Shown: positions 36,753-46,294 of the stretch, piece by piece
Layout: every line of letters begins with the position of its first letter
Numbering within the stretch: the first letter of the stretch is position 1
DNA from: Rhodovulum strictum
GTDB taxonomy: Bacteria > Pseudomonadota > Alphaproteobacteria > Rhodobacterales > Rhodobacteraceae
DNA: 64,000 nt
Reading direction: 5' to 3'
Assembly: GCF_009649175.1 (NCBI RefSeq)
Contig: NZ_WJPO01000015.1
Location: 22,631 to 86,630 of the forward strand
Notes under the pieces: generated by a model
The model's input: the letters and a program-made list of their open reading frames with translations, nothing else
Databases searched by the model: none
Told to the model about the DNA's origin: nothing
Program-made: the position numbers and the translations under genes

Positions 36753-37232
36753 TCAACCGGTAGCGGCCTCGCCCTGGCTTGCCTCGGCGGGGCCTTCCAC
36801 CGCATTGGCAAAGGTCTCGAAGAACTGGTCGGCCAGCCGGCGCGCCGTGCCATGGATCAGCCGCGATCCAAGCTGCGCAAGCTTTCCACCCACCTCGGCA
36901 TGGACCTCGTAGATCAGATCCGTGCCGCCGCCCTCGGCATCCTCCAGCCGCACATCCGCGCGCCCCTTGGCAAAGCCCGCAACGCCGCCCTTGCCCTCGC
37001 CGAGGATGGTATAGCTTTGCCGCTCGACCAGATCAGAAACCGTGACTGCACCGCGAAAGGTCGCCTTGACCGGGCCGACCTTCTGCGTGACCACCGCCTC
37101 GAACCCGTCCTCGATGCTGCCTTCCAGTTCCTGGCATCCGGGGATGCAGGCTTTCAGCGTGTCCGGGTCGGTCAGGCGCTCCCACACCGCCGCCCGGTCG
37201 GCCGCGATGACGCGGCTGCCCGTGAGTTCCAT
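36753..37232 (-). CDS. CoxG/SRPBCC-family protein
   Basis: The 159-residue protein begins MELTGSRVIAADRAAVWERL and includes DPDTLKACIPGCQEL, the signature of the carbon monoxide dehydrogenase subunit G (CoxG) group within the SRPBCC hydrophobic-pocket fold. In CO oxidisers CoxG helps recruit the dehydrogenase to the membrane; here no cox genes are adjacent, so it may serve another molybdenum hydroxylase or bind a quinone. GGGAGGAA lies just before the ATG. Confidence 0.85.
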   Translation of the reverse strand: MELTGSRVIAADRAAVWERLTDPDTLKACIPGCQELEGSIEDGFEAVVTQKVGPVKATFRGAVTVSDLVERQSYTILGEGKGGVAGFAKGRADVRLEDAEGGGTDLIYEVHAEVGGKLAQLGSRLIHGTARRLADQFFETFANAVEGPAEASQGEAATG

Positions 37233-37290
37233 GGATTCCTCCCAGTTTTCCCGCCTTCATTTACGGGCCGGACCGGGCCGCCGTCAAAAC

Positions 37291-38694
37291 CTATTCCGCG
37301 ACCTCGTAGGGCAGCACGCCCCGCCGGTCGGGATCGACGCTGAGCCGTCGTTCCAGCGGCGGCAGCGCGCGCTGATGGCAATTGCGGCGTTCGCAGATCC
37401 GGCAGGAAATTCCGATCGGCTCGAACGCGGCCGAGTTCGTCAGGTCCAGATCGTCGGCATAGACCATCTGCCCGGCATGGCGGATCTCGCAGCCCAGACC
37501 GACGGCAAAGCGGCGCACCGGCGCGCCCCAGGCGCCGCCCGGCTTGGTGACATCGCGCGCAAGGCTCAGATAGCGCACCCCGTCCGGCGTTTCGGCCAGT
37601 TGCCGCAGGAACCGCCCCGGCGTCTCGAAGGCGCGATGGACGTTCCACAGCGGACAGGCCCCGCCGAAGCGCGCGAATTGCAGCCGGGTTGCCGAATGGC
37701 GCTTGGTGATCGTGCCCGCCTGATCCACCCGCACGAAGAAGAAGGGCAGCCCCTTGGCGCCGGGCCGTTGCAGCGTGGACAGCCGATGCGCCACCTGCTC
37801 GATCGAGGCGCCGAAGCGGTCGGCCAGCAGTTCCAGATCGTGCCGGGCCTCCTGCGCGGCGTCCAGAAAGCGGCCATAGGGAAGCAACGCCGCGCCCGCG
37901 AAATAATTGGCCATGCCGATCCGGGCAATGTCGCGCGCTTCGGGGCTCTGGAACCGGGCCAGATCCAGCGTTGCCTCCAGAAGCTTGGATTGTGTCAGAA
38001 GTGCAATCTGGTGAAGCAACTGGAACCGCCGTGTCGGCCCGCTCAGGCGCGCCGACAGCGTCAGCGTGCGGGTGGCCGCATCATAAAGCCGAAGGCCAGG
38101 AATATCGCCGGTTTTCAGGGTGATCCCGTTGGCCTCCAGCGCATCGGCGGCCTGCCGTTCGGAATCGTCCGGGGCTGTCGCGGTGCGCGCGAAACGCTCG
38201 GCTGCCCGGTCCACGGCATCTATGTAATTGTCGCAATAATGAAAGAAATCGCGCACCTCTTCCCAGGGCGACGGCCCCAGTCCGGCATCCTCGCGCCCCA
38301 ATGCCTCGTCCAGCGAGGCCAGCCGCTCGTGACTCTGGCGATAGGCGCGGTGCAGTTCCAGAAAGGCCCGCGCCAGTGCCGGCGCGTTCGATGCGGCCAG
38401 CCGCAGATCCGCCAGCGGCGGCGCCAGATCGCCAAAGACCGGATCGGCCAGCGCCTCGCGCATGTCCGAGACAAGCCGCTCGTCATCCCCCGACGAAAGC
38501 TCGGTCACGTCGAAGCCGAATTCCGAGGCCAGCGCCAGCAATACCGTGGACGAGACCGGGCGGTTGTTGTTCTCCATCTGGTTCAGATAGGGCAGCGAGA
38601 TGCCCAGCCGCGCCGCGAAATCCTTCTGGGTCAGGCCCAGCCGCGCGCGCGTCTCGCGCAGTTTCGCTCCGGCATAGAGCTTGCGATTGGCCAT
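37291..38694 (-). CDS. pccR: XRE-type short-chain acyl-CoA regulator (PccR/ScfR family)
   Basis: The 467-residue protein has an N-terminal XRE helix-turn-helix (KLRETRARLGLTQKDFAARL, ISLPYLNQMENN), a central IrrE/ImmA-like region, and a cysteine-bearing C-terminus (ISCRICERRNCHQRALPP). This is the ScfR/DUF2083 architecture, which includes PccR, the regulator of propionyl-CoA carboxylase in Rhodobacter sphaeroides. Location 1.5 kb from pccB fits PccR. A TTTGCAAA palindrome lies 48 bases upstream of its start, suggesting autoregulation. The start at 38694 gives MANRKLYAGAKLRE directly before the helix-turn-helix. Confidence 0.85.
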   Translation of the reverse strand: MANRKLYAGAKLRETRARLGLTQKDFAARLGISLPYLNQMENNNRPVSSTVLLALASEFGFDVTELSSGDDERLVSDMREALADPVFGDLAPPLADLRLAASNAPALARAFLELHRAYRQSHERLASLDEALGREDAGLGPSPWEEVRDFFHYCDNYIDAVDRAAERFARTATAPDDSERQAADALEANGITLKTGDIPGLRLYDAATRTLTLSARLSGPTRRFQLLHQIALLTQSKLLEATLDLARFQSPEARDIARIGMANYFAGAALLPYGRFLDAAQEARHDLELLADRFGASIEQVAHRLSTLQRPGAKGLPFFFVRVDQAGTITKRHSATRLQFARFGGACPLWNVHRAFETPGRFLRQLAETPDGVRYLSLARDVTKPGGAWGAPVRRFAVGLGCEIRHAGQMVYADDLDLTNSAAFEPIGISCRICERRNCHQRALPPLERRLSVDPDRRGVLPYEVAE

Positions 38695-38741
38695 GGGCAG
38701 TACCCGGTCGGTTTGCGGATTAGCACCGCTTTTCCGTAGCC

Positions 38742-38749
38742 TTTGCAAA
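38742..38749. promoter_or_regulatory. TTTGCAAA operator candidate upstream of pccR
   Basis: An exact TTTGCAAA palindrome. Read on the minus strand, its TTGCAA is followed after 18 bases by GCTAAT, so it would overlap the -35 element of the pccR promoter. The same 8-mer occurs before pccB and before the small lipoprotein/pccA genes. Confidence 0.6.
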
Positions 38750-38769
38750 TCCGCGACGCAAGTCGGGCG

Positions 38770-39993
38770 TCACATCCCCGGCGGCCCCTCCAGCCGGTCG
38801 ATCCGGCGGACATATAGCACCGAAACCACCGCCAGAAGCGAGGTTGCCAGCATGATCGCCAGCAGGGGCCATGCCCCGCGCCCCGGCACCAGCAGGGCGC
38901 CCGCCAGCGCCGACAGCCCCGCACCGCCCCCGATCATGATCGCGCCGCCCAGTCCGCTGGCCGTCCCCGCCAGATGCGGGCGCACCGACAGCATCCCCGC
39001 GGTCGCATTCGGCAGCGTCATGCCGTTGCCCAGCCCGACCAGCACCATCACCCCGAAAAACGCCAGCGGATGCCCCAGCCCCAGACCGATCAGCCCCATC
39101 GAGATCACCGGCGCCGCCCCCGCGACCAGCGTGCCGTACAGGATCATGCGGTTGATCCCCACCCGCACCGAATAGCGCCCGGCCAGGAAATTGCCGCCGA
39201 CATAGCCCAGCGCGACGATGCCGAAATAAAGGCCCAGCGCGGCGGGGTTCAGCCCGAACACCTCGGACCCGACAAAGGGCGCCCCGCCCAGATAGGCAAA
39301 GAACGCCCCCGAGGCGAAACCCGCGGCCAGTGCATAGCCCCAGAACCGGCGCGAGCGGAACAGCACGGGATACTGGCGTACCTGTTCCCCCAGGCTTGCC
39401 CCGCGCCGCGGCGCGGTCTCGCCCAGATCGGCCCAGGTCAGCACCAGCACCAGCACACCCGCGACCAGCAGCATCGCGAAACTCGCCTGCCAGCCGAAGG
39501 CCTGATCCAGCACCCCGCCGATCACCGGTCCGATCATCGGCACCAGCGCCATGCCCATCGTGACATAGCCGATCATCGAGGCCGCCCTTGCGTCCTCGAC
39601 CATGTCGCGCACCACCGCCCGCGACAGCACCATGCCGGTCACGATCACCGCCTGTGCCATGCGGAATGCCAGGAAGACCGCGGCATTGGGCGCCAGCAGG
39701 CAGCCCAGCGTCGCGATCAGGAACAGCCAGATCGACACCAGCAGCACCGGGCGCCGCCCGTAGCGGTCGGAAATCGGCCCGATCGCCAGTTGCAGCACCG
39801 CGTTCATCGCCAGATAGAGCGCCACCGAAAGCTGCATCAGCCGGTAATCCGTGCCGAAATGCGCGGTCATGTTGGGCAGCGAGGGCAGGAAGATGTTCAT
39901 CGACAGCGCCGACAGCCCCGCAAGCAGGATCAGCGTCAGCAGATGCGGGGGCGTCTTGCGGTCCAGAAACCGCAGCTCGGGTTCAGGGGGCAT
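38770..39993 (-). CDS. MFS transporter, Bcr/CflA-type drug efflux family
   Basis: The 407-residue protein has about twelve membrane helices. The motif A loop GPISDRYGRRPVLL and the N-terminal LPSLPNMTAHFG place it in the 12-helix Bcr/CflA subgroup of proton-driven exporters. Substrate cannot be named. It lies 75 bases upstream of pccR on the same strand and divergent from pccB, with TTTGCA elements on both sides, so it may be part of the propionate island's regulation. Confidence 0.88.
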   Translation of the reverse strand: MPPEPELRFLDRKTPPHLLTLILLAGLSALSMNIFLPSLPNMTAHFGTDYRLMQLSVALYLAMNAVLQLAIGPISDRYGRRPVLLVSIWLFLIATLGCLLAPNAAVFLAFRMAQAVIVTGMVLSRAVVRDMVEDARAASMIGYVTMGMALVPMIGPVIGGVLDQAFGWQASFAMLLVAGVLVLVLTWADLGETAPRRGASLGEQVRQYPVLFRSRRFWGYALAAGFASGAFFAYLGGAPFVGSEVFGLNPAALGLYFGIVALGYVGGNFLAGRYSVRVGINRMILYGTLVAGAAPVISMGLIGLGLGHPLAFFGVMVLVGLGNGMTLPNATAGMLSVRPHLAGTASGLGGAIMIGGGAGLSALAGALLVPGRGAWPLLAIMLATSLLAVVSVLYVRRIDRLEGPPGM

Positions 39994-40126
39994 GAGGCCC
40001 GGTTACCTCGTGCGGCATGGCTTGTCCATTCGGTCAAATTCAGGCTCCGGCGGGATCGCGCCGTCATCGCGTCGGCCTGCCCGGTCATTACGACTTTGCA
40101 GTTTGCAATCAGGTCTCTGCCAATGG

Positions 40127-40134
40127 TTTGCAAA
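40127..40134. promoter_or_regulatory. TTTGCAAA operator candidate upstream of pccB
   Basis: An exact TTTGCAAA palindrome. Its TTGCAA (40128-40133) is followed after exactly 17 bases by TTTATG (40151-40156), a plausible promoter. Two further partial copies, TTTGCA at 40095 and TTTGCAA at 40102, lie just upstream in the MFS-pccB divergent gap. Confidence 0.65.
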
Positions 40135-40208
40135 TATTCCGAAAGGTTCTTTTATGTCCCTCGCACCCCCGTTAGGTTGCCGCAAATTTCCGCAAGGGGC
40201 CAGCGCCG

Positions 40209-41741
<1,533 letters not shown>

Positions 41742-41792
41742 GTCCGGAACCGGCCGACGCAGCCCGCGCCGGCCCGCGACAGAGGTGGCCCG

Positions 41793-42245
41793 ATGAATGC
41801 GATCCCGACGATCCCAGCCAGTCCCTGTCTGGCCTTGCCCCTCTGCGGGGCAGGGCGGTCATCCCTTGCGCTTGCGCTGGTCCTTGCCGCCACACCCCTT
41901 GCCGCGCAGGTGATCGAGGTGCCCTCGGGGCAGCCGGTCACCCTGTTCGACACCAGCACCGGCGAGGCCGAGGCCGGGGGGCTGGCCGTGCGCTTCCGCT
42001 TCCTTGCCCCGCAGATCGCGCGCGAGGGCGGAACCATGCCCTTCGAACTGGCCGCGGGCGATATCGAGTTCCTGTGCAACAGCTACGCATTGCCGCGTCT
42101 GCCCGGGTTCGGCCCCGACATCGGCGAGATCGTCATCACGCTGATGGACCGTCCCGTCCCCTTCGGACAGCCCGACCCCGAGGCCACACAGTTCTTCGAG
42201 GCGTTCCGCCCCGAGGACGGGGCCTGCGTATGGGAGGGTTTCTGA
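41793..42245 (+). CDS. DUF6497 family secreted protein
   Basis: The 150-residue protein has a signal sequence (hydrophobic ALALVLAATPLAAQ) and a mature domain with FRFLAPQIAREGG, FLCNSYALP and a C-terminal FRPEDGACVWEGF. I recognise the DUF6497 family of Rhodobacteraceae, function unknown. The N-terminal extension before the signal core is long (about 22 residues), so an internal start is possible, but AGAGGTGG precedes the ATG at 41793. It follows pccB by about 50 bases. Confidence 0.78.
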   Translation: MNAIPTIPASPCLALPLCGAGRSSLALALVLAATPLAAQVIEVPSGQPVTLFDTSTGEAEAGGLAVRFRFLAPQIAREGGTMPFELAAGDIEFLCNSYALPRLPGFGPDIGEIVITLMDRPVPFGQPDPEATQFFEAFRPEDGACVWEGF

Positions 42246-42432
42246 CGATGAAGCAATATCTTGCACGCCGAGTCTCAGCTTGGCGGAAAGCTGCGCTTTT
42301 TGAGTCACAGGTCGGAGTTTCGCAGCATGCGGCATGTGCAAAGCTTTGTGATTGGTCTATGATTCGTGTGGGTTCTGAAAGAGTGACCCTCAACGTGATC
42401 GTGGCCGGCGCGAAGCTGGCCCCAGCAAGAAA
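42246..42432. other. Low-GC non-coding segment before a small lipoprotein gene
   Basis: No supported gene. The base composition is richer in A/T than neighbours, with features such as TGTGCAAAGCTTTGTG (partly palindromic). It probably holds the promoter and 5' leader of the lipoprotein gene at 42445; a small RNA cannot be excluded. Confidence 0.4.
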
Positions 42433-42444
42433 ATGGAGTTCCGG

Positions 42445-42576
42445 ATGTCCAAGAGCATCAAGGCCCTCATGGCGCTGTCCCTCGTGGCCTTCGTCGCGGC
42501 CTGCGCCCAGCAGGAAGAAGTCGTCTACGTCGAGCCCGAGCCCGTCGTCGGCGAGCCGAAGTACACCAAGTACTGA
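42445..42576 (+). CDS. 43-residue lipoprotein
   Basis: A short frame encodes a basic N-terminus (MSKSIKALMALSLVAF), lipobox VAAC with the acylated Cys at residue 20, and a mature peptide of only about 24 residues that is acidic, rich in Glu, Val and Pro (VYVEPEPVVGEPKYTKY). GGAG lies seven bases before the ATG, and a strong hairpin follows the stop. I recall similar very short lipoproteins in Rhodobacterales. Role unknown; the abundance of optimal codons suggests good expression. Confidence 0.75.
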   Translation: MSKSIKALMALSLVAFVAACAQQEEVVYVEPEPVVGEPKYTKY

Positions 42577-42584
42577 TACCGGCG

Positions 42585-42607
42585 CGGGGCGGGTCAGACC
42601 CGCCCCG
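42585..42607 (+). terminator. Hairpin after the small lipoprotein gene
   Basis: CGGGGCGGGT and ACCCGCCCCG pair perfectly over ten bases around a CAG loop, eight bases after the stop codon. There is no T-run, so it may stabilise the mRNA 3' end or act with Rho. Confidence 0.55.
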
Positions 42608-42645
42608 ACACCCCCCGCGTCGTCCCCCGCCCGGGAGGAGACGCG

Positions 42646-43005
42646 ATGCTGAAGCACAGGGGCTTTCCCGGCCGCCTTCCGGGCACCGATTTCCAGTTCA
42701 CGATTCGCAGGGCGAACAAGGACGGTGCAACCCGTCTTGTCGCACGCGAACGCTATGCCGACCGCCGCAATGCCGACCGGCGCGCCGACGAGGCGTTCCT
42801 GGCCGCCTTGTGGGAACATTTTGGCGACCAGCCCTTCGAGCGCGGAAACCTCGATGCCGGGCGGCTGTCCTGGTTCCTTGGCCGTGAAGTCGTTCCCGCC
42901 GAAGATCCATTTGATCCCGAAAGTTACGAGGCGCTTCTCAGAATCGATGTGGCGCGGGCCCGCGCTGCCTATCCCGACATCATTCGCGACGAGGGGTCGG
43001 CATGA
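42646..43005 (+). CDS. Hypothetical 119-residue protein in the pcc cluster
   Basis: No named family was recognised. The protein is soluble, basic in its first half (ARERYADRRNADRRADEAF) and contains LWEHFGDQPFERGNLD, LSWFLGREVVP and RAAYPDIIRDEG. Codon use is typical of the genome and CGGGAGGAG precedes the ATG, so it is likely real. Its position between pccB and pccA, on the same strand, suggests co-regulation, but nothing in the sequence ties it to propionyl-CoA metabolism. Confidence 0.7.
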   Translation: MLKHRGFPGRLPGTDFQFTIRRANKDGATRLVARERYADRRNADRRADEAFLAALWEHFGDQPFERGNLDAGRLSWFLGREVVPAEDPFDPESYEALLRIDVARARAAYPDIIRDEGSA

Positions 43006-43079
43006 TCCCGCTCAGATATCTGGCTTGTGGGCGGGAATCGGCCAAATTTCACTCGCCCGTGCGTTGTGGGCTTTCCTTT

Positions 43080-43087
43080 TTTGCAAA
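43080..43087. promoter_or_regulatory. TTTGCAAA operator candidate upstream of the lipoprotein-pccA genes
   Basis: The third exact TTTGCAAA palindrome of the cluster. TTGCAA at 43081-43086 is followed after 17 bases by TCTAGG, a weak -10. It is about 245 bases upstream of the glycine-zipper lipoprotein gene and 570 bases upstream of pccA. Confidence 0.5.
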
Positions 43088-43172
43088 TCTCGGGAATTCT
43101 GATTCTAGGGCCGATGGTGGTACACCCCTTCGCCGCCGGTCCGGATACTACCGTTACCCTTCCCCAACCCCC

Positions 43173-43199
43173 AGGCCTGACCCCATTAGGGTCAGGCCT
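43173..43199. repeat. Perfect 11-pair hairpin in the leader of a lipoprotein gene
   Basis: AGGCCTGACCC (43173-43183) and GGGTCAGGCCT (43189-43199) are exact reverse complements around CATTA. No T-run follows. It may be an attenuator, a mobile palindromic element, or a processing site. Confidence 0.6.
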
Positions 43200-43324
43200 A
43201 CCCCTGTTTCTGGCGCTGCCCTTCACGGTCTCTTGGGTCGCAGGGGGGGCGATTTCCGTTCCGTCTCCGGTTTGTTCGCAGTAGACTATGCGCGCAACAA
43301 AAATCCGAACGGAGGCAGAGTAGT

Positions 43325-43525
43325 ATGCGAAACATCAAGATTCTGGCCGCACTCACGGCCATCGGCACCATGGCTGGCTGCATGGCAAGCGATACCGAAC
43401 GGGCGCTGGTTGGCGCTGTCGGTGGTGCTGTCGTCGCCGACGCGCTCGATACGAATGTCATTGCCGGGGCGGCCGTGGGCGCCACGGCTGGCGCGCTTTG
43501 CGACGACGTGGGCTTCTGCAGATGA
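43325..43525 (+). CDS. Glycine-zipper lipoprotein, 66 residues
   Basis: The protein has a lipoprotein signal with lipobox TMAGC (Cys at residue 19) and a mature part made largely of Gly/Ala/Val (GAVGGAVVADALDTNVIAG, then AAVGATAGAL), a glycine-zipper-like membrane-associating stretch. It ends with two cysteines in LCDDVGFCR. GGAGGCAG precedes the ATG. Similar short proteins are usual outer membrane lipoproteins of unknown role. It lies 130 bases before pccA. Confidence 0.78.
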   Translation: MRNIKILAALTAIGTMAGCMASDTERALVGAVGGAVVADALDTNVIAGAAVGATAGALCDDVGFCR

Positions 43526-43657
43526 TCTGACCGGGCGGGCCTTCGGGCCTGACGGGCGAAAGGTATACAGGGTCGCCGGGGCTGCGGGCTCCGGTGGCCC
43601 TTTGTCGTTTGTGCGCCGGGGCGGGTGCGGCCCGGTGGAATGCTGGAAAGGACGGAA

Positions 43658-45658
43658 ATGTTCGAGAAGATCCTGATCGCCAACCGGGGGGAGATCGCCT
43701 GCCGGGTCATCAAGACCGCCCGCAAGATGGGCATCAAGACGGTAGCCGTCTATTCCGACGCCGACCGCCATGCCCTGCATGTGCGGATGGCCGACGAGGC
43801 GATCCATATCGGCCCGCCGCCCGCGAACCAGTCCTATATCGTGATCGACAGGATCATGGAGGCGATCCGGACCAGCGGCGCGCAGGCCGTCCACCCCGGC
43901 TACGGCTTCCTGTCCGAGAACAGGCTGTTCGCCGAGGCGCTCGAAGCTGCTGGCGTCACCTTCATCGGCCCGCCCGCCTCGGCGATCGAGGCGATGGGCG
44001 ACAAGATCACCTCGAAGAAACTGGCGGCCGAGGCCGGTGTCTCGACCGTGCCGGGCTATATGGGCCTGATCGGGGATGCCGACGAGGCGGTGAAGATCAG
44101 CCGCGAAATCGGCTATCCGGTGATGATCAAGGCGTCTGCGGGGGGCGGCGGCAAGGGCATGCGCATCGCCTGGACCGACGAGGAAACCCGCGAGGGCTTT
44201 CAGGCGTCCAAGGCCGAGGCGGCGAACAGCTTTGGCGACGACCGGATCTTCATCGAGAAATTCGTGACGCAACCCCGCCATATCGAGATTCAGGTTCTGG
44301 CCGACAAGCATGGCAACACGCTCTATCTGGGCGAGCGGGAATGCTCGATCCAGCGGCGCAACCAGAAGGTCATCGAGGAAGCCCCCAGCCCCTTCCTTGA
44401 CGAGGCGACCCGCAAGGCGATGGGCGAACAGGCCTGCGCGCTGGCGCGCGCGGTGGGCTATACCAGCGCGGGCACGGTCGAATTCATCGTCGATGGCAGC
44501 CGCAATTTCTATTTCCTGGAAATGAACACCCGGCTTCAGGTGGAACATCCCGTCACCGAACTGATCACCGGCATCGACCTTGTGGAACAGATGATCCGCG
44601 TGGCGGCGGGCGAAAAGCTTTCCTTCGGGCAGGCCGATGTCAGGCTGAACGGCTGGGCCATGGAAAGCAGGCTTTACGCCGAAGACCCCTATCGCAACTT
44701 CCTGCCCTCGATCGGGCGGCTGACGCGCTACCGGCCCCCGGCGGAATCGGCGCATGACGCGGCCATCGTGCGCAACGATACCGGCGTCTACGAGGGCGGC
44801 GAGATCAGCATGTATTACGACCCGATGATCGCCAAGCTCTGCACCTGGGCGCCGACCCGCGACCAGGCCATCGACGAGATGCGCACCGCGCTGGACGCCT
44901 TCGAGGTCGAGGGCATCGGCCACAACCTGCCCTTCCTGTCGGCGGTGATGGAACATCCGCGCTTCTGTTCGGGCAACATCACCACCGCCTTCATCGCCGA
45001 GGAATATCCCGACGGTTTCGCAGGCGTCAGCCTGCCGCGCGAGGAACTGCGCCGGGTGGCTGCCGCCGCGGCGGCGATGTTCCGCGTCGCTGAAATCCGG
45101 CGCGCGCGCATCTCGGGTACGATGGACAACCACGAACGCAAGGTCGGCAGCGACTGGGTGGTGGTCGCCCAGGGCGAACGCTTTGCGCTGACAATCGACG
45201 CCGACCGCCAGGGCTCGACCGTGCGCTTCGCCGAGGGCGACGCGCATCGCGTTACATCCGACTGGACGCCGGGCAACCCGCTGGCGGTGCTGCATATCGA
45301 CGGCGTGCCGCTGGTGCTCAAGGTCGGCAAGTCGCCCAACGGCTACCGCATCCGCCATCGCGGCGCCGACATGAAGGTGGCGGTCTTCACCCCCCGCCAG
45401 GCGGAACTTGCCGCCCTGATGCCCGAGAAACTGCCGCCCGACACCTCGAAATTCCTGCTCTGTCCGATGCCCGGCCTGATCGTCTCGATCGACGTGGAAG
45501 AGGGCCAGGAGGTGCAGGAAGGCCAGGCGCTGTGCGTGGTCGAGGCGATGAAGATGCAGAACATCCTGCGCGCCGAGCGCAAGGGCATCGTCGCCAGCAT
45601 CAAGGCCGGCCCCGGCGCCAGCCTCGCCGTCGACGATGTGATCATGGAGTTTGAATGA
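43658..45658 (+). CDS. pccA: Propionyl-CoA carboxylase alpha chain (biotin carboxylase and biotin carrier)
   Basis: The 666-residue protein carboxylates its own biotin with ATP and bicarbonate. N-terminal biotin carboxylase domain: MFEKILIANRGEIACRV and ASAGGGGKGMR. C-terminal biotinyl site EAMKMQN with Lys632, 35 residues from the end as expected. Start 43658 was chosen over a GTG at 43625 because GGAAAGGA lies directly upstream and MFEKILIANRGE is the family N-terminus. It works with PccB as an alpha-beta complex. Confidence 0.96.
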   Translation: MFEKILIANRGEIACRVIKTARKMGIKTVAVYSDADRHALHVRMADEAIHIGPPPANQSYIVIDRIMEAIRTSGAQAVHPGYGFLSENRLFAEALEAAGVTFIGPPASAIEAMGDKITSKKLAAEAGVSTVPGYMGLIGDADEAVKISREIGYPVMIKASAGGGGKGMRIAWTDEETREGFQASKAEAANSFGDDRIFIEKFVTQPRHIEIQVLADKHGNTLYLGERECSIQRRNQKVIEEAPSPFLDEATRKAMGEQACALARAVGYTSAGTVEFIVDGSRNFYFLEMNTRLQVEHPVTELITGIDLVEQMIRVAAGEKLSFGQADVRLNGWAMESRLYAEDPYRNFLPSIGRLTRYRPPAESAHDAAIVRNDTGVYEGGEISMYYDPMIAKLCTWAPTRDQAIDEMRTALDAFEVEGIGHNLPFLSAVMEHPRFCSGNITTAFIAEEYPDGFAGVSLPREELRRVAAAAAAMFRVAEIRRARISGTMDNHERKVGSDWVVVAQGERFALTIDADRQGSTVRFAEGDAHRVTSDWTPGNPLAVLHIDGVPLVLKVGKSPNGYRIRHRGADMKVAVFTPRQAELAALMPEKLPPDTSKFLLCPMPGLIVSIDVEEGQEVQEGQALCVVEAMKMQNILRAERKGIVASIKAGPGASLAVDDVIMEFE

Positions 45659-45719
45659 TCCCCCGGGCCGCCCCATATCCCGCGCCTTTCGGGCGTGCCG
45701 GGGCGGTCCGTGGCCGGGC

Positions 45720-46196
45720 TCAGTCCGATGCGGTGCCGCGGCGGTCGCGGATCTCCTGCTGGCGCAGCGGCAGCTTGTCGATCGAGCGGGTCAGTTCGCG
45801 CACGTCCCAGGGCGTGGGCTTGCGCAGGATCACGTTGCCGTCCTTGGCCACCAGCACCAGCGCAAAGCCGCGCGGGCGCAGCGCCTGGCGGAACGCGCTG
45901 CGGGCGGCGGGGTCGGTGTCGGTGATCACCACCACATCGCGGATCGCCAGTTCCTCGATCCGCGCGGTCAGCAGGTCCATCTGCTGGGCAAAGCGCGGAT
46001 CGGCCTCGCTGTCGGCGAACACCACCACCGGCCGGGCGATCCACTGGAACTCGGCCGGGGTGACCTCGCGCGCGTCCAGAACCGTCGCATGGTCCGCCTG
46101 CCAGCGTTCAAGCCCGGTCAGTTCCGCCATCGCGCCGGCGGTCAGGGCAAGCGGCACGAGGGCGGCAAGTGCAAGAGATACGAGACGTTTTTTCAT
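45720..46196 (-). CDS. DUF4174 family secreted protein
   Basis: The 158-residue protein has a signal peptide (MKKRLVSLALAALVPLALTA, then GAMAELTG). The mature part is a DUF4174, thioredoxin-fold-like domain with RPVVVFADSEADPRFAQQ and DGNVILRKPTPWDVREL. It lacks a CxxC pair. It runs against pccA and mcm, lying between them on the other strand, so it interrupts the pathway operon. The start at 46196 was taken because it begins the signal peptide directly. Confidence 0.83.
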   Translation of the reverse strand: MKKRLVSLALAALVPLALTAGAMAELTGLERWQADHATVLDAREVTPAEFQWIARPVVVFADSEADPRFAQQMDLLTARIEELAIRDVVVITDTDPAARSAFRQALRPRGFALVLVAKDGNVILRKPTPWDVRELTRSIDKLPLRQQEIRDRRGTASD

Positions 46197-46294
46197 GAAC
46201 CCTCCTGTCGCGATCAGATATAGGCGCGCCGGAACGGAAAGCGAAGCTTGAACCCGCCCGCGGGCGGGGGAACGAGACGAAAAGGGACGATGCC

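Larger units (their letters stand above)
43006..43324. other. Intergenic region with TTTGCAAA element and leader hairpin
   Basis: These 319 bases have no convincing gene. They contain a TTTGCAAA palindrome (43080-43087), a perfect 11-pair hairpin (43173-43199) and GGAGG just before the lipoprotein start at 43325. The layout suggests a promoter region with a structured 5' leader. Confidence 0.55.

Noticed and set aside
42248..42652. Continuous frame running from before the small lipoprotein through it
   Set aside because: Its codon use is atypical and it reads the lipoprotein gene in another frame; the lipobox frame is far better supported.
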